Shown here piece by piece: positions 12,001 through 24,463 of a stretch of DNA of 64,000 nt. Both the position numbers and the translations under genes were made by a program. A model generated the notes under the pieces. It was given only the letters and a program-made list of their open reading frames with translations, searched no databases and was not told where the DNA came from. This DNA is from Rhabditoides inermis (lineage: Eukaryota; Nematoda; Chromadorea; Rhabditida; Rhabditidae). Numbering within the stretch: position 1 is the first letter of the stretch; each line of letters starts with the position of its first letter. The DNA lies in contig CAWZYM010000157.1 of assembly GCA_963966185.1 (NCBI GenBank), forward strand, positions 17,516 through 81,515. The letters run 5' to 3'.

Positions 12001-13991
12001 CTGGGACTTTTTGTCAACAAAAAACTCCACCTTCGGACACACTGTATAAGAGACAGACCATTTTGAGTCGGATCATACAGTCCAGGGAATATTTAGCTCC
12101 GCCACCACTCCGCTCGTCCGTCCCGCATTTGAAAACTGCGCGCGCGCGAAAGTTTGAATGTGAATTCATTCGCGTGCTCTCGCATGTCTATCGATTTTTG
12201 CAGCCTCGCACTCTGTTCACTCTGCGCTCTCTACTCGCGGCAACTGATTTGCCCACCCACTGATGTATGAATACGGTTGTGGTCAAATGTAAGTTCGATA
12301 CCTGTATGGTGGCATCGAAGTGCTGGCGGGCGGCGGGTAGGGAGAGGACGAGTGGGTGCTGGCCTACAGTGTCGAGGAGGAACGAGCGGTCGAGGCACGA
12401 GAGACGCACACACGACAACAGGCTGCAAAGACGCTATTCCTGTCAATGTTGAGTATTCAGCAAACATTTGTATTTTTTTGGTCTTCCAAGGCATTGCGAA
12501 TAATTGGTAGATTGTACGATAAAACAACCAGTAATCACCTCTGCCACAAATCAAATGACTACGAATTTGATTTTAAGTTCAATGGACAATGCGCTCGGCG
12601 GCTGCGGTGCGGGTGTGCGATCGTGTGTATGTATAACAGACAAGAGCACCACGTATAACAGACAAGAGCACCACAAATGTATAACAGAAAAGAGCACCAC
12701 ACAGAGTCCGATGAAGTAGATAATACACGAAACATACAGTATATACCTGGCGAACTGCTCGGTCCTGTCCGTATCGAATTCGCACCATTTGACAATAACC
12801 CTGAACACATTCGACTCCTTGCAGCGCAGACCCTTATCTGAAATGCACAGTAAACTACCCCGCTCTCAAGTAGAAACTTACGCGAAATGAGGTACTTCAG
12901 ATCTTCTGCGCATAGGGTGAGCAGCTCGTGAGAATCGACAAGGCTACTGAAATCGAAAAGTATATGATTTTATTAATACTATTTTAGTTAACAACAAACG
13001 CTTGGTGTTTACTGACTCAAACTTGAAGAGCGCAGTGTTGAGGGCGGCCCGCTCGAGTTTTTCGATCGAGTGGAGCCGCGCCAGCTGCCACGCGCCCAAG
13101 CAGTCGGCAGCGGACACAGAGGCGAGCAGGAAGCTGATACGAAACAAAACGTCACCAGTCACCAGGCACCACTGCATGAAGCGACTACTTGGTTAGAGGA
13201 ACACTCGTTTATCAAAAACTGGAACACATATTTTCAACAAAAAATCGAAAATGCTACTCACTGTTCGCAGCGCGCGACGAGCGCAGTGAGTTCGAGGTAG
13301 TTGGCTTCGGCGAGTACGCGGCACGCATTGTGTGCATCTGCAAGAGAGGAGAGGAGAGAGGTGAGACAAGTCAGACCACGGCAATTCGCAACTGAACAGA
13401 AGCTGCATGATGACAAATCTTTCTTAGCGGGTTTCGTTTCGAGACTCATTCCACGCGTGGCAAATTGAGGAAAATGATTCCCTTGCGGAACGCGCCGCGC
13501 GTCGAATTCTCTTTGTTCATTGTAAACACGCACGCTTTGACAAAACAGCACTCACCCAGCTCGACATTGAAGGTGTACATGTACTCGATGAGCAGCTCCA
13601 ACACGTCGCCATCCATCTCCTAACACATAACAGTGTTATCAGAGGAGAAATGATAAACAATCTACCAGAGCCACGCTAGCCTCTGTCGACTCCTTGAATG
13701 ACGAGTTGAACATGGCATCGAAGTGCGGCGACGCAGCCGCCAGCACGTTGCGGTGCACATGAAACTGAACTGATACGGTAGCCAAATCGAAATCAAAATA
13801 CAGTAGTCTAACTCACCTCACGACGCTTCTCCGGTGTGTGCTCCTTTTTGCCGAGTGCGATCAGCTCCAGATCGCACATGCGACGCTCTCTGGAGCATGA
13901 GTACATACAAGAAAACGAGGAACATGAGAGGAACATACTCTCGCATCTCGTTCATGCGCTGCATGCACGCCGCCGCAGCGATCGAGTCCAT
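9034..13991 (-). CDS. BTB-BACK-Kelch protein (KLHL-type Cul3 adaptor)
   Basis: Likely substrate adaptor of a Cullin-3 ubiquitin ligase. Sixteen exons are read from high to low coordinate: 13939-13991, 13817-13889, 13666-13764, 13556-13619, 13262-13337, 13017-13133, 12882-12946, 12747-12837, 12302-12422, 11802-12030 (or 12041), 11633-11732, 11522-11584, 11296-11423, 10551-10765, 9227-9310, 9034-9180; about 574 residues. BTB: FHVHRNVLAAASPHFDAMF and LIEYMYTFNV. BACK: CLGAWQLARLH and VIVKWCEFD. Kelch-type blades follow, e.g. a W-APAPP strand and STNVFSYDEHTARW. Exon 10 has an unresolved acceptor: the strong CAG site is out of phase, and a weaker AAG site 11 bases downstream keeps frame. The acceptor of exon 13 is also weak. 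The 46 bp last intron is inferred from phase. The C-terminus is unusually hydrophobic. The orthologue within the KLHL family is not assigned. Confidence 0.88.
9486..9863. mobile_element. MITE-like element in the Kelch gene intron
   Basis: The outer ends AAACTCCTCTCCA and TGGAGAGGAGTTT are inverted copies, and imperfect inverted similarity continues inward past 100 bp (for instance the GACCATGTG blocks near 9577 and its complement near 9765). A TA on each side could be the target duplication, which would fit a Tc1/mariner-type MITE. It lies in the 1240 bp intron 9311-10550. Confidence 0.65.
9885..10440. repeat. CpG-rich degenerate repeat region
   Basis: The short motif TTCGGGATT with TCTCGAATGCGAGA-like palindromes recurs several times (about 9940, 10018, 10088, 10305, 10360) among many CGCG strings. 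Base composition differs sharply from the AT-rich neighbouring intron sequence. It lies in the same Kelch gene intron. I cannot name the element. Confidence 0.6.
12631..12700 (+). repeat. Three-copy 22 bp tandem repeat
   Basis: GTATAACAGACAAGAGCACC-type units occur at 12631, 12653 and 12679, the last separated by four bases and with one change. It lies in an intron of the Kelch gene. Confidence 0.85.
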
Positions 13992-15595
13992 CGCTCCTCG
14001 TCCGAACAGGATCCAGCAATTGTTAAGAATTATAAACAACACAAACACGTCACGAAAACAATCTGCGACTTTTGCATGAACTTCTTCGCAATTTTTTTAG
14101 TTACTGTTACCCTCGCCTCACATACATTATTCACAGAATAGTTATCTAGAGTCAGGTAACATCATTCACAATCAGTTTGAAATCGAAATTGACCGGAAGG
14201 AGACTGGTAAATGTATAAATATATGGATGATTAACATAATGAAAAAAACAACGGAATATTTTGAAAAGCACGGAAAAAGACACATGACTGCGCTCTCCGG
14301 TCAAGTAGAGTGACTAATTGCTAGTTGGGTGACTTATTGCTACGTGCTCTCGCCAATCGAGTCTATTTCGCAATTCAGTATCGCCCGTGTGTTTCGAAAT
14401 ATCAGATGAAACGTGTTTCAATCTCCTCTCTTCCTCTCTCCTCGCTTCCTCTCTACCCCTCCTTTCTTCTCTACCCCACTCTTCCTCACTACTCTTCTTT
14501 CATATTTTTTGTCTGATAACGGAAAGCGACCAAACTAGTTATCATCTCAATATATTTGTACCACCAAACATTATAAACTTCACAAGATTCTCCTAACACA
14601 ATTCCACTCAAAAAGTAGGCCTTTAGTCTGTACGCTAGCATTCTGGTGTTGTATCGGTCTGTAGGCTGACGACTATGGGTTAGTGGTGGTGGATGGACTA
14701 GTGGTTTCAATCGACTGACGACTACCACAAACCGGATGGATATGGAAACAGACAGGAGACGCTACCGTGTGAGTTGTATCATAACAAGATTGCGCATCGA
14801 CGCCTTGATTAGATTAGATTAACACCCCTTGCAGACTTTGCCGGTCAGTAGCATCGAGTGAGGGTCATTTGCAAGTCAAATGAAGCAGATCGAAGCACCT
14901 TCCATGGCTAATGACTCCTTACGGAATTGATGAACATTTCCAATTTTTGGATATGTGGTGTGGATCCTCAGTCCCCATAGAACTCTAGATTTCGATTTTT
15001 TGATTTTCGCTCTAGTTTTATTGTTTTTGTTCGATAACCAAGTTTTTGAGGCTGTTCAATAGGTGAAAACTATAAAACTTAAAGTACCTGCCCTTTCCCA
15101 ATAAATTATTTACTTGTGGTGGTTTTCAGGTAACTGAGGGTTAGAAGGGGGTTCTTAGCTACTCGATGGACTCAAACACTCGTTTTTTGGATAGAGGCTC
15201 GCCTCTGTTCGAGGCACCCTCTCTCAACCTTCTATCACCCCTTTATCGAGCTTCGAACGCGCTTCGATCAAAGCTCGTGTTTGGGTCTATCGATGCTATA
15301 GAGGCTCGAACGCTCGAACACGCGAGAGAAATACGAAATAGTGTGCTTTCACGGAGAGCGTAGAGGTGCGAACAAGCGTTTGGACCTATCGTTTAGCTAA
15401 GAACCCCCTAAAATGTGAGCGGAAGTGAAGCGACAGTCGCTCACTCACAGATACAAATATTGGAAAGAGTACGGAGCACATGACTGATTTGAAACGCGGA
15501 ACAATGGACGCATAATCCGGATGTGTTATACTGAAGCGCTGGGATATTGCAAAGAGCAAAGCTGCAAAGCTGCCAGCTATTGACATCGTGCGAGT
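13992..15595. other. Intergenic region between the Kelch gene start and cyclase gene 2 start
   Basis: The Kelch gene and cyclase gene 2 are divergent here. From about 15090 the sequence is the duplicated upstream flank also seen at 150-403. At 15145-15410 an inserted-looking segment interrupts that flank, with CTCGAACGCGC-type motifs and a GGGGGTTCTTAGCTA / TAGCTAAGAACCCCC inverted pair at its ends. No gene was supported. Confidence 0.6.
15145..15411. mobile_element. Short inverted-repeat element in the upstream flank of cyclase gene 2
   Basis: The left end GGGGGTTCTTAGCTA and the right end TAGCTAAGAACCCCC are exact inverted copies about 265 bp apart. Copy 1 of the duplicated flank (about 225-235) has no such segment between the matching sequences, so this looks like a MITE inserted after duplication. 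Confidence 0.65.
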
Positions 15596-17726
15596 ATGCC
15601 GAAGAAAACGCCGCCAAAGTAAGTATTATCGATTATTCCATTATGAATGATTTAATTAATATTGATTACACAAGAAGAAAGTGATACTTGGGAACTACTT
15701 CGAAAACTGGAAAATGAAGTGATTCTGAAGAAGCGATCAGTCTCTTCGAAACTTATTTGCACCTGACATCGACACGTCTTAGAAATGCGAACAAACAGAG
15801 TGTTACGAAGACGTTTTGAAGGGACTGTTTCGATGAGACTGACCGCAACTGGAGAATGATCACTTGAATGCTATTGCAGGCCGGCGATGAAGCCTTCGCT
15901 CCTCTCTCGAGTGAAGTCGGCTGCGTCTCGGGCCTCCTCCAAGGTGTCCTCCTCCAATGCCGACTCCATCTCCATGGCTGCCTCCATTGCAAAGAGTCTC
16001 GGGTTGAACGAGAAAACGGGAGAGAGGGTTCGAATGGTGCACAGTGTGGAATATGCTGCTCTCCTTTCCAGATATGGGAGTCGTTCAAGCTAGTCGCAGT
16101 CGTTCTGCCTCCGATAGTCGCCGTCATAGCTATATCTACGTTGATGATTGTGCAGGTAAAGGTTCATATCGAACTGTCCTTCATCAATTTTACAAGTTCT
16201 GAAGCACATAGATGATTGTGCAGGTAGTATGGCCCATCTCGAACTTCTCTCCGTCTCTCTTCCCTATCCCTTTTCCCCAAGGAAGCTGCAATCACAGTAG
16301 ACGTCCGATTGGAAATTGCAACTTGCAGGCGACAAATGCGCTGGTCACCTCGAACAAGATGACTCTGTACCTGCACCAGTCGACTCGCATCTCCGACCTG
16401 ATCAACTCCCTCCGCAGGGAGAGGGACTTCACATGCATAGTATTCACCAGGACAGACACCCACCAGGACATTGTCAACGTCAAAGGAGAAGGGAGCAGGT
16501 GGGAGCAGGGGTGCTAGAGAACCTTGATAAAACTATCTGAAACAACATACTAGTTTCGGTAGGGTCCTGATAATGTTTTCGAGTGTTTCGATCATAGTCA
16601 AAGTCGTTTGCTGTTTCAAAGAAACACATAGAAGAATAATCCATATATGTCCATTTCAGTGGTACGAATGACGTGGACGCGCGTCTCACTCAGCTGCGAA
16701 ATGAGACTGATGTGGCTGTGAGGGCAATGGCAGAGTGAGTATTACCATTAGTATTACCACCTATGGGATATGGCTACGTGAGTGCATGAGTCTTATCGAA
16801 ACGTCAAACCTCCTCTGTTTGACCGACCGGCGACAATGCGTACAATGAAAAAGGTCAACCCGAACCCTATTTCAACTGCGTATGTTTCAGAACATGGTCT
16901 TCTCTCGTAACCCTACAGTCACCCGAGGTCAGTACTTTGCAGTCATCTTTCACTCATATTTTTTTATAAAACCATAAATCGATATGGATGTGTTTGAGGA
17001 GCGTGGCCTGGGTCTGAATGACGCGGATACATTCGCGTACACTCTGTCGTCGTATCGGAAGAGGGTGGGGCAGACAGAGGGCGGTGGCGGAGTCGGCAGC
17101 TGCACCGAGAATGTCGAGTGAGTATTCAATCATATCTAGTACACCTGACTCGTAAGGTAAAACAAAAATAAAACAACTGAAGCACAACTAGATGTGCTGC
17201 ATGCCTTTCAGTGTGTAGGACAAATGTAATTATCGAAAAGATGACAACAATTTCAGCTCTGTTGTTTCTATGCTCTATAATTACTTCACTGATGCTCAGA
17301 TATGAAGACTGAAGATGCTATACGAAACCGCTTTCAGTTTCTACACGCCACGCATCGAGTGTCTGATGAACAACATAGCCAGGGTGTTCTACGAATCGAA
17401 TGAAGGTGTGTTGACAACTGACTCGAGTAATCTGTAGCTAGTTCTGGTCTGTAGTAATAGTAATCACTGTTACATGACTCGAGTTATCACAAGACAAGAG
17501 TTATCAGAACAGTATTTGCAGGAGAGTTCTGGGGCGCTTTGAACGCAGTGCGATTTACGATGCAAGCAGCAGAGACAATGGGTAACAAGGTGAAAAGCAT
17601 ATCATGTGTGAATAAAATAGTAACAAATTTCAGAGAGAAGGCGGCTCTCCCTACTTTGCTGACGGATATTACAAGAGTGTGGAGATGCGAGAGATGCTAC
17701 TCTGTCAGTCTTCTCTTTCTTTCTAT

Positions 17727-17776
<50 letters not shown>

Positions 17777-18813
17777 CATCTCTTCCTATTCTACGTCCCA
17801 GACAACCAAGGAGCCACGACTCGTCTCATGGACCAAGCAGCCGCCTCGAACACCCTTGCCAAGAGATACCTCGACAAGATGTTCATAGACAACGCCACCG
17901 TATTCGAGAAGATTGAGAACCTCACAGTGCAGGTTCGTACAATGCCGAGTGGTTCGTGATTCAGTGATTCAATCACGTTCCTGTCGGCAAGCCTCCGTTC
18001 CCATTCAGAGTTGCTGGTTTGATATGCTTTCCATCCAGGCACTGGCTAACGTCTCGTTCACTTCGGGTGACCGTTCGTGGGAGTGGTTCGAGCTGCTGAC
18101 CACTGAGAGGACATTGCGAGTCGAGGGCGTCAGTCACACTCCTCTCCTCCTCGACTGTCACACGCATTGCAGACGCGGGACCTGCTGATCGGCTCGATGC
18201 TGGAGCGCATAGAAGCGGCCGACGTCTCCTCGAACTCGCTCCTCGCGTCCGCTGCGTCCATCGTCGCCGTTGCCCTTCTATTGAGCATCCCCATCACTAT
18301 CTACTACGCTATCAAGAGCTACCAGCTCAACAAGCAAGTCAGGTGGCAAAATTCTTACTGTTTCTGTTCTGTTATATGTTGTTTTAATACGTTTTCGACT
18401 TGTTTTAGAGCGAAGATGGCAGAACTGAACCAAGAAAAGGTGAAATCGGAGCGAATCCTCTTCCAGATGATGCCGATGAAGATTGTGAAGGACTTGCAGG
18501 TAGGATTATGAACTCCCGCCTTCTCGCTCTCCCTCTTCCCCTCTCTCTCTTCCTCTTCCTCTCTCTCTCTCTCTCTCTCTCTCCCTTCCCCTCTCTCTAT
18601 CTCTCTTTTCCAGGCCGGTCGCACTGTCGCCCCAAAGATGTTTTCCGAATGTACCGTCTACTTCTCGGATATCAAAGGGTTCACTACGATATCCCAAACG
18701 AGCACGCCTCTGGAGGTGAGAGAGGAGGGGGAAGAGAGAGAGGAAGAGATAGAGAGAGAGATGAGGAAAGGAGAGAGAGAGAGGAGGGAGAGAGGAGAGA
18801 GTTGGAGGGAGAA

Positions 18814-18862
<49 letters not shown>

Positions 18863-18981
18863 ATAGGGGAGGGAGAGAGATAGTGTCCTCTTCAGGTGGT
18901 GAACATGCTGAACTCTCTCTACACCACCATGGACACAGTGCTCGACCAGTACAGGGTATACAAGGTCGAGACAATTGGTGA

Positions 18982-19024
<43 letters not shown>

Positions 19025-19948
19025 CTTTTAAAAGGACTTCCGTAAGAGAAGAGTTTGTGTTACTCAACGTAATGCAACAAAAGCTCATGCATTTTATCAA
19101 TCGAAATAGTAAACAAACCTGCTCTTTCTGCAATAAAAACTAATGCGAGCAAATGTTGTACGTCGGCAAATTGATTTCGGTATCCGATCGATTATAAATA
19201 TCTTGTTGAACTATTGGAGCAGGTTTGTGTACTATTTCGATTGATAAAATGCATGAGCTTTTGTTGCATTACGTTGAGTAACACAAACTCTTCTCTTACG
19301 GAAGTCCCTTTTAAAGATAATGAATGTACTTTTATTGGATTTCTTATAAATCTATCTACATTAACATGAAACACAAAACATTTTTTTAAAGAAATCCAAA
19401 ACAGTTCACCCACCTTGTTGAGTCCAAAATTGTATAAATTTTGCAAAAAAAGAGTTTAGGTAATGCTGATGGGAAAATTTACAATTCCAATGTCATTTCT
19501 ATGTAAAATCATATATTACAAAAAGTTTGCCAACAGCCGGAACCGAACTCGAACCATGTGTCTCAACGGGCGCAATCGCTAACCACAACACTACTGTGCG
19601 CACGGCAAAGCACGCGATCTGAACGATATCAGTGCAATCCACAGGCAGTGCGGAATGTGCACTCCTTGTCTGCTGGGGGCAGCCGGTGCGCGCCACCCCC
19701 CCCCCCTAAAAAACCATCCGTACACGGGGAATTGCCTGCCCCTCAGCGGGCGCGCGCGCGTATCTCGCTTCCTACAACAGCTAGCGTTACCAAAATCGAA
19801 ACTTAACCATTTTCTAGCATCCTGATAACATCTATCAGCATCACATTGTTCTCGCAAAGATTCTAAGGGACCTTTCGTTCAGTCGCTTTTTGCCGATTCT
19901 AGCGCGCGACTAGTCTTAACACAAACCAACCAGCGCTGCCGCGCTGGT

Positions 19949-20042
<94 letters not shown>

Positions 20043-20877
20043 GCACTCGCTACGTTAGGTCAGCCAGTGTGATTCATGTTTGGAAGCGAAAGTAAAAACG
20101 TATATGAAACATGCGCGTGAGCGTTTCATTTTTTTTGTTGTTGAATGGATACAAGGATGTTTCTGAACTTAAAAAAAAACATGAACGACATTGTCTTACA
20201 CATGATCCCAAACGTATAAAGTGAAAAAGTGTAACGTAATTCTTATATATCTGGTAATAATATTATTATGAAGAATGGATGAATGCATGAAACCATGGCT
20301 GTTGCAGGCGACGCGTACATGGTGGTGTCTGGTATTCCGATGCAGATCGGGGCAGATCACTCGGCCGAAGTGTGCACCATGGCACTACACATGCTACAGG
20401 AGGTCGCTTCCATCAAGGTCAACTCACCAACCAACCAATACTCAGTATTCAAGAAAGTCCATACGTTTCACGCCACGTCATCAGGAACGAAATTTGTTTA
20501 ATACGTGTCTGCTACACAAAATTACTATGTTCATTGTTCACGTCACGCAATTTATGTTTCACTGTTTCACATACTGTAAAACACAACATTGGTATTGTTC
20601 TATCATCATGAATTGATTAAGACTTCAAGTTCTTCAATTAAATTTTATTAATTTATAGTAACAACATCACAACAACCATCTCATAATTGATCTATCATCA
20701 TAGGTCAATTCAGATCCCGCACCGTCCGTCGGAGACGCTGCGTATGCGGATTGGAATCAACAGTGGTCCGGGGGCTGCGGGGATAGTGGGACTGAGAATG
20801 CCGAGATACTGCCTGTTCGGAGACACTGTTAACACTGCCAGCAGAATGGAGTCGACTGGACTGCGTGAGCAAACCTT

Positions 20878-20932
<55 letters not shown>

Positions 20933-21223
20933 GATGCCTCTTTCAGCGATGCGCGTCCAACTTTCCCATAACACCAACAACCATCTCATCGACCATCACT
21001 CCGATCTCGGATTCACTACGAAACTGCGAGGAGAGTTAGACATCAAGGTAGTGAAAATGTTTCAAACAATTCACAAAATAGAATATACAACTTACAAAGT
21101 ACAGTACTGGTGTCATAGGGTAAGGGAGTGCAGCGCACCTACTGGCTCGTCTCTCGTGCCGATTTCCCATTCCACGTCGATCTATCGGGAGACGATCCCG
21201 CGTTTCCGGAAGAGAACAAGTGA
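15596..21223 (+). CDS. Receptor-type guanylyl cyclase with NIT-like extracellular domain, gene 2
   Basis: Recent tandem paralogue of the gene at 404-7781, with the same exon order and splice phases. Start exon 15596-15618 (MPKKTPPK), then 15880-16027 and 16072-16155; the NIT-like exon begins at 16329; the last exon ends with TGA at 21221-21223. TM1 follows an I-W-E-S-F-K start, the helical region has RRERD and RNETD motifs, TM2 ends in PITIYYAIK, and the cyclase has [25 protein letters not shown] and NTASR, so the residues for metal binding, guanine choice and catalysis are intact. Protein differences from gene 1 are few (for example KRY for KTY before the DxMF motif). Intron 3 contains a small local duplication repeating the exon 3 end and donor (near 16143 and 16212). 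The large catalytic-domain intron (18980-20307) carries TA repeats and a foldback element instead of the minisatellite. I saw no frameshift. Confidence 0.9.
18540..18612 (+). repeat. (CT)n tract before an acceptor in cyclase gene 2
   Basis: CT-rich dinucleotide tract ending TTTTCCAG at 18614. A matching (GA)n tract follows the next donor at 18720-18880, so both introns around this catalytic exon carry purine/pyrimidine microsatellites. Confidence 0.9.
18983..19022. repeat. (TA)n microsatellite
   Basis: About 19 TA units start directly at the GTGAGT donor of the catalytic-domain intron of cyclase gene 2. Confidence 0.97.
19023..19319. mobile_element. Foldback/MITE element with about 95 bp inverted arms
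   Basis: The arm 19029-19122 is repeated inverted and almost exactly at 19217-19318 (for example CTTCCGTAAGAGAAGAG against CTCTTCTCTTACGGAAG), around a spacer of roughly 95 bp. An RNA copy would form a long hairpin inside the intron of cyclase gene 2. Gene 1 has no such segment. Confidence 0.85.
19530..19612 (-). mobile_element. tRNA-like SINE head
   Basis: The - strand shows TAGTGTTGTGGTTAGCG (A-box-like) and, about 40 bp later, GGTTCGAGTTC (B box). The A-box region resembles the + strand copy near 22240, so both may belong to one SINE family. Confidence 0.5.
19949..20041. repeat. Long (TA)n microsatellite
   Basis: About 46 uninterrupted TA units follow a short hairpin (AACCAGCG / CGCTGGTT) in the same intron of cyclase gene 2. 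Confidence 0.97.
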
Positions 21224-22577
21224 TCCTCCGACCCCACACATTTTACATCTACATCTACATTTATACCATGTTTTTATCATATCGACCTTATCGACCACCA
21301 CATTTATATCACGCTATACCTCGCGACGAAATCTATGTTTATTACATACTTCGATGTTTACTATGTACAACCCACGCAACCTATACGCACACATGAAATA
21401 AATATTTTCTTTCCTAATCCGCGATTTCAATTTCGAGGATGAGCCTGCGCGGGAATGAATGGGGCTTATCCCTCTACAAGTCTACGCACATCCTACTAAC
21501 GCCTGATTACAAACATATACAAACTCGTTTTCTCACTCACTTTTTGCGCCATGTTCAACCTATCAGATTTGGACCTCCAAAACTCGACGAATCGACTGCA
21601 GAAGAGCCCACGGTAACTGTTTTGCAGGTTTATTTTTGTTTTTATACAAACTGTGGCTGTGTCCACGTGGTAGCTATGTATGTGTTTCAAGAACAGTTAA
21701 AAGCGGAACACAGAGATGCGTCGATTTTTCACCCTTTTTCCCCACATTCTACGTAGTCTATTCCTAGATTCGATTAGCGCCTCTTCATTGCTAGAATGCT
21801 ATAATGAGCGAAAAGTCAGTGGGTATTCGATCTCAATTATGTAAATTCAAAAGAGTTCCACTGGGAACGACTTTCATATTATCTGTTCTTCAAAAGTCGT
21901 CGAAAGAAGGTTGCGTGTCTTACTGTGATCATTGCTTTCACCACTTCTCCTTCAAATGATTACTTAAGTAGTTAGGTTGCTAGTCGTGCGATATCCTCTT
22001 CATATTTGAAGCAACAGAGGCGCTTAGTTTTTGACTTTGGTTTATGGCTTGACCCATAGAAACACGAAATAATCAAAGAAAACGCGAAAGAACGGCGTTT
22101 CCTCGTTACCTACACGCTTACCAAAATGTGCACGTGCGAAGCTTGGTAAGGCGAATTCGAACTTCGCGCCGAAATGCTTTTCGTAAAGTTGAGCTCTGTG
22201 CGCATCTCGTCGATATGAGGTTGTCAGAACAAGTCGTTATAGTGTTGTGGTAACGCTCACGCTTTGTGAACTATACTATGCCGGTTCGATTCCCGCCACG
22301 TGCAAACAGTTTTGCCAAGTTCTCATAAGTGAATTTCGATGAACCTTGGTAACGCTAAACGCCCCTGTGCCTCTAAAACCTACTTTTACCAAACTCTCAA
22401 TCTAAACCCTCAACCAAAACCGAGAACGCACTGTGTCCATGTCCATAATCTCCAATCGTTGTTCGATTGTGTCTATGGAGAGCCATAACAATTAATGTTC
22501 ATTGAATATTGAATCTGTGTGAAATTACTGAATTCCTTCTCAAATGATCTATATTCGGACGTTCTAGGCATCACTCT
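21224..22577. other. Intergenic region between cyclase genes 2 and 3
   Basis: No exon was supported. A tRNA-like SINE head lies at 22233-22312. A tiny first exon for gene 3, equivalent to MPKKTPSK in genes 1 and 2, should lie in or near this stretch but I could not pick it out. Confidence 0.5.
22233..22312 (+). mobile_element. tRNA-like SINE head
   Basis: TAGTGTTGTGGTAACGC (A-box-like) and GGTTCGATTCC (B box) lie about 40 bp apart. There is no good acceptor stem, so it is not called a tRNA gene. Confidence 0.5.
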
Positions 22578-23930
22578 ATGTCGATCTCTTCCCGGCTGAA
22601 GACAAAGTTGTCGAAGAGGATCAAGTCAGCCGCGAGTCGCACGTTTTCCATGGACGGAGTGAGCGTCGCCACCTCACTCGCCAACCAACTCGGCATATCC
22701 AACAGGTTCAAGGACAAGGTAGGACCCTGGAAGAGTCCCTTGGCATGTCTGCATCCCAGCCTGCTCTGACGCTTACGTTAACTACAAACGAGTGTTGCCG
22801 TTGCAATTGGCAATTGTATCGGCAACAATGTGATGATAATCGTCATGAATCAAATAATTTGCATATTGTGTCTCAATAATTTGCATATTGTGTCTTTCAG
22901 TTGTTGGACACATTGAAACTAGTAGCCGTTGCGCTTCCACCCATCGCTGTCGTCATCTATCTCTCAACTATGATGATGGTCCAGGTGCGATTCTCTCCCC
23001 CCCTCTCTCTCCATATCAATGTCATAGGTGGGGGACGAGCTGCGGCAGACGAACAACCTGGTGTCGTTCATGAACAAGTCGATGCTGCTGACCAATTTGA
23101 CGCGTGCCCTACAGAGGGAGAGAGGAATGACGTGCATACTGCTCGTGGGGTGGGCGCTCAGCGTTCACATACATTATACATGTACAACTGTGTACAGTGA
23201 ATTGTTAAATGTCAAATGCCATTCGTGTCAGTGATGTGAAATTTATTTGTGAGTGATCGTGTTTCTGCTTCGATCGATTGTAGTGTTATACAGGTATACT
23301 GTGAAGATTTCAGGCGCGGAGGCAACGCGACCAGTTACATAGGCAGCATGCGGAACGAGACAGATCTATACATCAATGAGATCGAGTTGTGAGTCAGAGA
23401 GGGGGGAAAGGGGGGAGAGAGAAATGGAGAGAGATGGAGTTCTCGTTCAGTTACTGGGAGGAGATGGCGAAGCTGGAGGACAAGACCACGCAGACCAACC
23501 TCAATCTCTCCTCCGTCGAAGAGTTCCAACTCGCTCTGCAGTTATTCCGAACGGTAAGCAGTCTTTATTCTCTAGTTCTCCTGACACTTCGACCACACAA
23601 TCATTTGATATATTATATATGTCCGAAGATCATGAATACGTCCTCACATTAGATTGTAAGTACACATTGTGTTACAGCAAAATCGCATGGTGTCCCAATA
23701 ATGCGACTTGAAACGTATCCCTTTTTCAGAGAGTGATGTCAGGCGCGAATGACTCTGTGGAAACATGCGAGGAGACTATGAGGTAATCTGCCATTCTCGT
23801 TCATTGATTGGCCTATTGATTCAGTTGGTACACTCCACGCGTTGACATATTTCTCTACAATAGCGGCAGGATATTTTATGAGTCGAAGGAGGGAGAGTTT
23901 TGGGGTAAGTAAAATAGAGAGAGGGAAAGG

Positions 23931-23980
<50 letters not shown>

Positions 23981-24123
23981 AATCTTGCAGGTACATTCGA
24001 CTCTCTTCGAATGGTCATGCTGGCTGGCGAAATGATTGGTCTGAAACGAGCCTACGGGGCCGTATTCTTCGCATCTGGATACTTCGATATGACCATGTAT
24101 AGACTGTTCGTAGGTCAGTAGCC

Positions 24124-24174
<51 letters not shown>

Positions 24175-24419
24175 ATTTCTTCTCCCACACATCTCCTTTC
24201 CCATTCAATACAGATGAATCGCACTGAAAACCGTAAACCGTAAAGTGCAAAAACAGTACAGAACTTACCGTCGATTGAATGCTTGGTGCAGAAGTGTCGT
24301 CGGCGGTGACCCGCTACCTGAACCTGGCCGGCTCGGCGGACCAGGAGGTGAAGACGTGGATAGCAGACGCTGACGCCAGCAGCGCCAACCTGCTCACGCT
24401 CATTGATGCGGGTTACAGT

Positions 24420-24463
<44 letters not shown>

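Larger units (their letters stand above)
15090..21235 (+). repeat. Segmental duplication, copy 2 (guanylyl cyclase block)
   Basis: Collinear with 150-7800. Exons are nearly identical to gene 1; introns differ by insertions and microsatellite length. Confidence 0.85.

Noticed and set aside
18508..18981. A frame rich in Arg-Glu repeats in cyclase gene 2
   Set aside because: It is a translation of GA/CT microsatellites in introns joined to exon fragments in the wrong frame.
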